Shown one piece after another: positions 1 to 5,750 of a DNA stretch of 7,537 bases. The stretch lies in contig CANKXJ010000036.1 in NCBI GenBank assembly GCA_947487595.1, positions 1 to 7,537 on the forward strand, in the 5' to 3' direction. The position numbers and the translations under genes are program-made. A model generated the notes under the pieces. It worked only from the letters and a program-made list of their open reading frames with translations, was not told where the DNA came from and did not search any database. Origin of the DNA: Actinomycetota bacterium (lineage in GTDB: Bacteria > Actinomycetota > Actinomycetes > Nanopelagicales > Nanopelagicaceae). Position 1 is the stretch's first letter. Each line of letters starts with the position of its first letter.

Positions 1-1
1 T

Positions 2-79
2 AACGACCACACATGTGCAAAGGATATGCGTAAAACGAGAGTGTTGTTAGCCGCGATAGACTTAGGCGATGATGAATAA
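2..79 (+). CDS. 3' end of an unidentified gene overlapping aroA (5' end outside window)
   Basis: A reading frame is open from the left edge and stops at TAA 77–79, giving 25 visible residues that end in an acidic tail (GDDE). It overlaps the first 11 bases of aroA in another frame, an arrangement typical of translationally coupled genes in one operon. The fragment has one cysteine and a mixed basic/hydrophobic helix-like stretch (residues about 9–20). It is too short to recognise a family. A chance open frame of this length is possible, but the close overlap with the aroA start and the lack of any other upstream signal for aroA favour a real gene end. Confidence 0.45.
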   Translation, partial: NDHTCAKDMRKTRVLLAAIDLGDDE

Positions 80-1373
80 CAACGCACACTGGCCCGCGCT
101 CTTTCGCGGCGCACAACCAGTAGAGGCTTTCGTTGTCATTCCCGGATCTAAATCTGTAACTAATCGTGCATTGATATTGGCAGCCCAAGCTGATTCCCCA
201 TCCATTCTTCGCCGCCCACTTGTTTCTCGCGATAGCGAACTGATGGTTGCAGGCTTGCGTGCACTGGGTGTTGGGATTGAAGAAAAGACTGTAACAATAA
301 ATGGAATAGAAGAACATCAGTGGATAGTAACTCCAGCTCTACTTCGTGGCGGTGTGAAAATTGATGTTGGTAATGCTGGAACAGTGATGCGCTTTCTTCC
401 ACCACTTGCTGCCCTTGCAACTGGTGATGTTGCATTCGATGGTGATTCACGTTCTTATGAGCGTCCACTGGGGCCAGTGATTAAAGCTTTAGAAGAGTTA
501 GGAGTTTCAATCGAACATGGCGGACGCTATAGCTTGCCGATGAAACTGCACGGAACTGGCAAGATTCCAGGCGGCGCTCTAACAATTGATGCAAGCGCAT
601 CCAGTCAGTTTTTATCCGCACTTTTATTAGTTGCACCAAGTTTTGAAAACGGCATTGTTGCAACACACAAAGGCGGTCAACTTCCATCGATGCCCCACAT
701 TGAAATGACAGTTGATATGTTGCGCAGCTTTGGAGCACAGGTAGAAGTTGATACAGCAGCGCAATCATGGAGTGTTCAGGCTGGAAAACTTCATGGACAA
801 GATTTAGTAATCGAACCTGATCTTTCAAATGCCGCGCCATTTTTATCTCTTGCCATGGTGTGTGGTGGAAGTGTCACGATTGCAGATTGGCCTAAGACAA
901 CTACTCAGCCGGGAGATCAATTACGTTCAATCTTTACGCAAATGGGTGCAAAAGTTTCAATGGATGAGCGCGGATTAACCTTAAGTGGAACTGGTGTAAT
1001 TCATGGAATTGATATTGATCTACATGATGTTGGCGAACTAACTCCATCTATTGCAGCAGTTGCAGCCCTTGCCGATTCACCGTCACATTTGCGCGGCATT
1101 ACCCACCTTCGCTTGCATGAAACCGATCGCCTTGCTGCCCTCACACGTGAAATTAATGCTCTAGGTGGAGATGTAGTTGAGGAAGAAAGTGCGCTTCACA
1201 TAACTCCAGCACCATTACATGGCGGCGTATTCCATACATATGACGATCACCGCCTAGCAACAGCTGGCGCAGTTATTGGTTTAGTAGTTCCAGGAATTGA
1301 AGTAGAAAACATTGCAACTACTCGTAAAACTCTGCCTGATTTTCCAGGTCTATGGAGTTCTCTTCTTGCTTAA
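69..1373 (+). CDS. aroA: 3-phosphoshikimate 1-carboxyvinyltransferase (EPSP synthase)
   Basis: Cytoplasmic shikimate-pathway enzyme that joins shikimate-3-phosphate and phosphoenolpyruvate to give EPSP, the step before chorismate. The 434-residue product has the usual family length and both halves of the two-domain inverted alpha/beta fold. Visible motifs are the N-terminal GSKSxTNR loop (K28, S29, R33), the PEP-site GNAGTVMR loop (101–108), RPLGP (132–136), SSQ (178–180), the actinobacterial-style DLSNAAPFL (251–259), D320 (position of the catalytic Asp), HETDR (350–354), DDHR (392–395) and K420. Gly at 104, where glyphosate-tolerant class II enzymes usually carry Ala, points to an ordinary glyphosate-sensitive type (inference). 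Two ATGs lie in tandem (69 and 72); the only Shine-Dalgarno-like AGG (64–66) is better spaced from the second, so the true start may be 72. The start overlaps the preceding frame, and rsgA follows after 15 nt. Confidence 0.97.
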   Translation: MMNNNAHWPALFRGAQPVEAFVVIPGSKSVTNRALILAAQADSPSILRRPLVSRDSELMVAGLRALGVGIEEKTVTINGIEEHQWIVTPALLRGGVKIDVGNAGTVMRFLPPLAALATGDVAFDGDSRSYERPLGPVIKALEELGVSIEHGGRYSLPMKLHGTGKIPGGALTIDASASSQFLSALLLVAPSFENGIVATHKGGQLPSMPHIEMTVDMLRSFGAQVEVDTAAQSWSVQAGKLHGQDLVIEPDLSNAAPFLSLAMVCGGSVTIADWPKTTTQPGDQLRSIFTQMGAKVSMDERGLTLSGTGVIHGIDIDLHDVGELTPSIAAVAALADSPSHLRGITHLRLHETDRLAALTREINALGGDVVEEESALHITPAPLHGGVFHTYDDHRLATAGAVIGLVVPGIEVENIATTRKTLPDFPGLWSSLLA

Positions 1374-1388
1374 TCAGAGAATGAAACT

Positions 1389-2411
1389 ATGAGCCCGCGC
1401 GAATACGATGAATCAGATGCGCGCGTAAGACCTGCACGCAGCACACGTCCACGAAGCAAAGATCGCCCTAGCCATTCCGCTGCCATTTCAGCACTTGTCA
1501 CAGGAGTTGATCGCGGGCGACAAACATGTGTTACTGACGAAGGCGTGATTATCACTGCAATGCGTGCAAGAGAACTTGGACCTAAATCTGTTGTGGTGGG
1601 TGATCGAGTTTCTATTGTTGGTGATGTAACTGGTGATGAAGGAAGTTTGGCTCGTATCGTTTCAGTCAATGAGCGCAGAAACTCACTCAGCAGAACCGTT
1701 GATGATGCAGCTCAAGTTGAGCGCACAATTGTTGCAAACGTAGATCAACTTGTCATTGTTGTCGCAGCACTAAACCCTGAACCACGTCGCGGCCTTATTG
1801 ATCGTTTCCTTGTTTCAGCATTTACTGAGGGTATTACGCCAAAGTTAGTAGTCACTAAAACTGATTTGGGAGTTGTTCCAGAGTTCTTAGCTGAGTATGC
1901 AAAGTTAGATGTTGAAATCCTGCACACTGCAATTAAGAGTGATTCTCGTGAGAAAGATTTAGAAGCGCTGCACTACATGCTTTCAGGCAAAATCTCTGTT
2001 CTCGTGGGTCATTCAGGTGTTGGTAAATCAACGCTTATTAACGCCCTAGTTCCAGATGCCGATCGTTTAACTGGTGATGTGAATGAGGCAACGGGTCGTG
2101 GTCGACACACATCATCTAGCGCAGTTGCACTTGCACTAGATACACATGATGGATGGATTATTGACACACCAGGAATAAGAGCCTTCGGCTTGTCTCATAT
2201 CGATGTAAGTCGAATTGTTGATGCGTTCACAGATCTCTCACTTGTAGCTGCAACGTGTTTGTCGAATTGCTCACACGCTGAGAGTTCTTGCAAACTTGAT
2301 GCATGGGCTGCGCCTAACGGGGTCGTGGACCATGAGAGAGCAGCCAGATTGAGCAGCCTTCGTTCATTGTTATCGGTCAAGGACCAAGCACTATTTGTGC
2401 CAGAGGATTAG
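1389..2411 (+). CDS. rsgA: Small ribosomal subunit biogenesis GTPase RsgA
   Basis: Circularly permuted GTPase that acts late in 30S subunit maturation. The 340-residue product starts with a basic, probably disordered extension (about 1–30, rich in Arg/Ser/Pro) of the kind seen in actinobacterial homologues. An OB-fold follows (about 35–105), then the GTPase motifs in permuted order: G4 as TKTD (156–159), G1/P-loop GHSGVGKS (207–214), G2-type Thr in GRGRHTS (T241), and G3 DTPG (259–262). A C-terminal zinc site has ligands C290, C294, H296 and C301. The spacing C-x3-C-x-H-x4-C is tighter than in the E. coli protein, but the C-x3-C part is shared with actinobacterial homologues as far as I recall. 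ATG 1389 is preceded by AGAGA (1376–1380) at good spacing; an ATG at 1381 stops after three codons. The gene sits 15 nt behind aroA and is probably co-transcribed with it. Confidence 0.97.
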   Translation: MSPREYDESDARVRPARSTRPRSKDRPSHSAAISALVTGVDRGRQTCVTDEGVIITAMRARELGPKSVVVGDRVSIVGDVTGDEGSLARIVSVNERRNSLSRTVDDAAQVERTIVANVDQLVIVVAALNPEPRRGLIDRFLVSAFTEGITPKLVVTKTDLGVVPEFLAEYAKLDVEILHTAIKSDSREKDLEALHYMLSGKISVLVGHSGVGKSTLINALVPDADRLTGDVNEATGRGRHTSSSAVALALDTHDGWIIDTPGIRAFGLSHIDVSRIVDAFTDLSLVAATCLSNCSHAESSCKLDAWAAPNGVVDHERAARLSSLRSLLSVKDQALFVPED

Positions 2412-2461
2412 TATTCAATCTATAGAGTTAACGTAAGAATTGATTAAGGGAAGAATAGAAA

Positions 2462-3259
2462 ATGAGCGAAAGTAAGTACGCCGAAGACTTAGCTTTGGCA
2501 CACCTACTCGCTGACATTGCAGATGCAATCTCACTTGATCGCTATCAATCTTTAGATTTAGTCGTTACAACCAAGCCGGATAACACACCAGTTACCGATG
2601 CAGACCGAGCTGTAGAGACTGCAATCCGTGAAGCACTTGCAACTCATCGCCCTAATGATGGATTACTGGGTGAAGAGTTTGGAAGTGACATCACAGGGGC
2701 TAAGCGTTACTGGGTTATAGATCCCATTGATGGAACTAAAAACTTTATGCGTGGAGTTCCTACGTGGGCAACATTGATTGCACTTGTCGAAGTTGCAGAA
2801 GATGGCACACAAGAAGTTGTAGTTGGAATCGCAAGTTCTCCAGCACTTGCACGACGTTGGTATGCATCATGTTGTGAAGGTGCATATGTCACCTTTAATG
2901 GCCAGAGTAGAAAATTAGCAGTCTCACAAGTTTCATCTATAACTGATGCATCAGTTGCATATTCAGATTTTGTTGGTTTTGGCGCGCGCTTAAAGGCTTT
3001 TAACTCAATTCTCTCTACTGCATGGCGCACCCGCGGGATGGGTGATTTTTGGTCACATGTATTGGTTGCAGAAGGCGCGGTAGATATTGCTATTGAACCA
3101 ACTCTTGCAGTCTGGGACATGGCAGCACTAGATATTATTGTTCGTGAAGCTGGAGGAGTGTTTACAAATACTTCCGGTGAGCATGGTCCATTTGGTGGCA
3201 GTGGAGTTTCTACAAACAAGGCAGTACATGAAGCTCTCATCAAAGCGCTGAACGGGTAA
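2462..3259 (+). CDS. hisN: Histidinol-phosphatase, inositol-monophosphatase superfamily
   Basis: Probably dephosphorylates L-histidinol phosphate in the penultimate part of histidine synthesis, the actinobacterial HisN solution that differs from the PHP- or HAD-type enzymes elsewhere. The 265-residue length fits. Metal-binding and catalytic motifs of the superfamily are visible: KPDNTPVTDADR (38–49), GEEFG (70–74), WVIDPIDGTKNF (84–95, with D87, D90 and T92) and WDMAALD (218–224, D219), followed by EAGG (229–232). There is no signal peptide or membrane segment. The superfamily also includes inositol monophosphatase, fructose-1,6-bisphosphatase and CysQ, and motifs alone do not separate them; the HisN call rests on the aroA–rsgA–hisN gene order and overall resemblance. 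AAGGGA (2446–2451) is a good ribosome binding site for ATG 2462. The 50-nt gap after rsgA could hold a weak internal promoter, but none is convincing. The copper ATPase follows after 6 nt. Confidence 0.88.
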   Translation: MSESKYAEDLALAHLLADIADAISLDRYQSLDLVVTTKPDNTPVTDADRAVETAIREALATHRPNDGLLGEEFGSDITGAKRYWVIDPIDGTKNFMRGVPTWATLIALVEVAEDGTQEVVVGIASSPALARRWYASCCEGAYVTFNGQSRKLAVSQVSSITDASVAYSDFVGFGARLKAFNSILSTAWRTRGMGDFWSHVLVAEGAVDIAIEPTLAVWDMAALDIIVREAGGVFTNTSGEHGPFGGSGVSTNKAVHEALIKALNG

Positions 3260-3265
3260 GCGGAC

Positions 3266-5515
3266 ATGGCAACCGAAGCGATTTTAGAACCCACAACCCT
3301 TGCTATTGAGGGAATGACCTGTTCTTCCTGCGTGAATGCAGTTGAAAAAGCGCTCAACAACATGGAAGGTGTTCGAGCAACCATTAACTTTGCAACAGAG
3401 ACCGCCCATGTTTTAGCCCCTGCCGATATGGATATAAAAGAATTAATCAAAACCGTTGAAAAAGCTGGATATAAAGCCAGTCTTTTGCAAGATGCACAGG
3501 CAGTAACTTTGCACAGTAAGAAATCAGCACGCGCCTTATTCTTCGCCTTCATTTTTGCAGTTCCTGCCGTAGCACTCTCGATGGTTATGAGTTGGCACCA
3601 TGCAATCGATATGTGGATTCATGATCAGCTAGATGTATTTGGACTCCCACATCCACTCTATTCAGCCACTGCATGGCTCGTAATTGCACTCAGTGCACCT
3701 GTTGTTTTGCTTGTTGCTTGGCCAATTCACCGTGCTGCACTAAGAAATCTCAAGCATCCAACTATGGATAACTTAATTTCGATGGGTTCAATTGCAGCAT
3801 TCACATGGTCGATTTATGCAAATTCAACTGGTGAGGGCGATGTTTATACCGAAGTTGCTGCCGGTGTTATTTTCTTTGTCATCTTGGGACGTTTCTTAGA
3901 AACAAGAGCTAAAGCACGAGCGGGTGCGGCCCTTTCATCTCTCTTAGCTCTAGGTAGTAAAGAGGTAACGATTGTTCGTGGGGGATTCCCACTGATTGTT
4001 CCAATCGAACAGTTACAAATCGGTGATGAATTTGAAGTCAGACCAGGAGATCGTGTTGCAACTGATGGCATTGTTGTCAGCGGTCAGAGCGCGGTTGATA
4101 ACTCAATGCTTACAGGTGAATCAAAACCTGTAGATGTCGGTCCTGGATCTCAAGTAATTGGTGCATCACTTAATCACAACGGTCGATTAATTGTGCGGGC
4201 CACACGAGTAGGCAGTGATACTGAACTTGCCCGCATCACAGCAATGGTAATTAGTGCACAAGGAACCAAAGCTCCCATTCAGCGCTTAGCAGATCGAATT
4301 AGTGCAGTCTTCGTTCCGATTGTTACAGTTCTTGCAATTGGAGTTTTTGTAGGCTGGTATTACAGCGGCTATAGCCTCACACAATCTATTTCTGTAGCAA
4401 TCACCGTGCTTGTAATCGCTTGTCCATGCGCACTAGGACTTGCTACACCTGTTGCATTACTTGTTGCATCTGGTCGCGGTGCACAACGTGGAATAGTTCT
4501 GCGCGAACCTCGAGTATTAGAAGTTGCCCGTAAAGTGGACACAGTCGTCTTTGATAAGACTGGAACACTCACAGAGGGTGTTATGAATGTGCAGAATGCA
4601 GTTATTTCTGCCGCCGCTGGCGCAGTGTTAGGTTCATCCTTCGCATCTCTTATTAATGAATCAACGATTCTTTCTTCGGCAAATGCCATTGAATCAGCAA
4701 ATTCACACCCAGTTGCTCTGGCTATTTCTCGCTACGCACTCAGTGCTGGTGCAAAGAACCATGCGGTCACAGATTTCTCAGTTACACCGGGATCTGGAGC
4801 TGCGGGTCGTGTAAATCTTGGAACTCAATCACCTGTGGTTTTAATTGGTTCTCCTGCAGCTGTTGCACACAGCTGCACAGATTTTCACCCAGAAATTAAG
4901 GCAGCTGTTACAGCTGGGCAGAGTGCAGGTTTAACAGTTTCAGTTTTAGCATGGGATGGCGTTGCTTTAGCTGTCTTTGCTGTTGGCGATCAATTAAAGA
5001 GCGATGCAGCAGAGACAATTACTAATCTAAAGTCAATGGGAATCACACCATGGCTTGTAACAGGAGATAGCGCAGAGGTTGCTGCCGCAGTTACTTTAAC
5101 TGTGGGTATTGATAGTGAGCACGTAGTTTCTGCAGCTATGCCAGAGACTAAGTTACAGATCGTAGAGAAGCTAAGAGCTGAAGGTCGTTGTGTTCTTATG
5201 ATTGGCGATGGAATCAATGATGCTGCAGCCTTAACCGCTGCTGATTTATCTATGGCCATGGGAACTGGCACTGACACAGCGATTTCTTCAGCTGACATCA
5301 CCTTGATGAACTCAGGTTTGGGAAGTGTCATTTCAGCATTGAAGCTTTCACAAAAAACCTTAAAGATCATCCGCTTGAATATGGGTTGGGCGCTTATCTA
5401 TAACGTCATTGGCTTACCTATTGCAGCCTTTGGTCTATTAACACCAATTTATGCCGCAGGGGCAATGGCGCTTTCTTCACTCTTTGTAGTTACTAACTCA
5501 CTTCGAATCAAATAA
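3266..5515 (+). CDS. copA: Cu(+)-exporting P1B-type ATPase (CopA-like)
   Basis: Inner-membrane ATP-driven pump that most likely exports Cu(I) from the cytoplasm. The 749-residue product begins with one heavy-metal-associated domain (about 10–75) with the metal site GMTCSSC (C19, C22). Eight membrane segments are predicted by eye: about 88–108, 133–153, 168–185, 196–210, 345–366, 375–400, 704–722 and 726–745. The actuator domain has TGES (283–286), the sixth segment has CPC (386–388), the phosphorylation site is DKTGT (D430), the nucleotide domain has E476, HP (481–482) and GxG (509–511), and the hinge has GDGINDAAAL (647–656). YN (712–713) in segment 7 and MxxSS (734–738) in segment 8 match the Cu(I)-specific 1B-1 subgroup, not the Zn/Cd or Co groups. 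The ATG lies 6 nt behind hisN; a likely ribosome binding site (GGGTAAG, 3254–3260) spans the hisN stop. No copper regulator (CsoR, CueR) or chaperone gene is in the window. Confidence 0.95.
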   Translation: MATEAILEPTTLAIEGMTCSSCVNAVEKALNNMEGVRATINFATETAHVLAPADMDIKELIKTVEKAGYKASLLQDAQAVTLHSKKSARALFFAFIFAVPAVALSMVMSWHHAIDMWIHDQLDVFGLPHPLYSATAWLVIALSAPVVLLVAWPIHRAALRNLKHPTMDNLISMGSIAAFTWSIYANSTGEGDVYTEVAAGVIFFVILGRFLETRAKARAGAALSSLLALGSKEVTIVRGGFPLIVPIEQLQIGDEFEVRPGDRVATDGIVVSGQSAVDNSMLTGESKPVDVGPGSQVIGASLNHNGRLIVRATRVGSDTELARITAMVISAQGTKAPIQRLADRISAVFVPIVTVLAIGVFVGWYYSGYSLTQSISVAITVLVIACPCALGLATPVALLVASGRGAQRGIVLREPRVLEVARKVDTVVFDKTGTLTEGVMNVQNAVISAAAGAVLGSSFASLINESTILSSANAIESANSHPVALAISRYALSAGAKNHAVTDFSVTPGSGAAGRVNLGTQSPVVLIGSPAAVAHSCTDFHPEIKAAVTAGQSAGLTVSVLAWDGVALAVFAVGDQLKSDAAETITNLKSMGITPWLVTGDSAEVAAAVTLTVGIDSEHVVSAAMPETKLQIVEKLRAEGRCVLMIGDGINDAAALTAADLSMAMGTGTDTAISSADITLMNSGLGSVISALKLSQKTLKIIRLNMGWALIYNVIGLPIAAFGLLTPIYAAGAMALSSLFVVTNSLRIK

Positions 5516-5549
5516 AAAATCTCGCTAGTGGATGTTCCACCAGCGAGAT
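5514..5549 (-). terminator. Intrinsic terminator of the tRNA-fMet gene, in the convergent copA/tRNA gap
   Basis: The arms 5519–5531 and 5537–5549 form a 13-bp stem with a 5-nt loop (5532–5536). Read on the - strand, it lies just after the tRNA 3' end and is followed at once by five T residues (5518–5514) and then a TTT a base later, the classic Rho-independent layout. One position (5527/5541) is an A·C mismatch in + strand RNA but a G·U pair in - strand RNA, so the hairpin is more stable as part of the tRNA transcript. On the + strand the stem begins 4 nt after the copA stop and is followed only by CTTTCAT, so it may also end copA transcripts, less efficiently. Confidence 0.85.
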
Positions 5550-5566
5550 CTTTCATACTGTTGTGC

Positions 5567-5644
<78 letters not shown>

Positions 5645-5655
5645 TCGGTGAAGCA

Positions 5656-5685
5656 ATCTTATGTGCATCAATAGATAAAGACCAA
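5656..5685 (-). promoter_or_regulatory. Possible promoter of the tRNA-fMet gene
   Basis: On the - strand a -10-like TAAGAT (complement of 5656–5661) lies 11 nt upstream of the first tRNA base. A -35-like TTGGTC (complement of 5680–5685) lies upstream with an 18-nt spacer. The position suits a tRNA gene with a very short leader. The -35 match is partial and falls inside the 3' arm of the preceding hairpin, so the call is tentative; no start-site data can be read from sequence. Confidence 0.4.
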
Positions 5686-5722
5686 ATCCATGCAATTACT
5701 CGCATGAATCTGGCCTTTATCT
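5673..5722 (-). terminator. Long hairpin, likely terminator of the UPF0182 gene
   Basis: The arms 5673–5693 and 5702–5722 form a 21-bp stem around an 8-nt loop (5694–5701). In - strand RNA there are 18 Watson-Crick pairs and 3 G·U pairs and no mismatch; in + strand RNA the same three positions (5681/5714, 5685/5710, 5688/5707) would be A·C or C·A mismatches. The outer part of the stem is A-rich on its 5' side (AAAGATAAA) and U-rich on its 3' side (UUUAUCU), as in Rho-independent terminators where the U-tract pairs with an upstream A-tract. It lies 28 nt past the UPF0182 stop codon and before the tRNA gene. Confidence 0.75.
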
Positions 5723-5750
5723 TTGTAATTACTTTTCTTTTACTGCTTCA

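Noticed and set aside
1381..1391. ATG at 1381 as an upstream start for rsgA
   Set aside because: It is in another frame and meets TGA after three codons.
2412..2461. Possible promoter or operator in the rsgA–hisN gap
   Set aside because: TATAGA (2421–2426) resembles a -10 box, but the nearest -35-like hexamer is 20 nt away and matches poorly; the short TCAAT/ATTGA inverted repeat is at chance level.
2707..3552. 281-codon open frame on the - strand across hisN and the start of copA
   Set aside because: It lies antisense to two genes with clear family motifs, its product shows no recognisable domain, and it looks like a by-product of the codon pattern on the opposite strand.
5725..5732. GTAATTAC palindrome near the UPF0182 stop, with a partial copy in the hairpin loop
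   Set aside because: Eight-base AT-rich palindromes are expected by chance in this sequence, and the second copy is incomplete.
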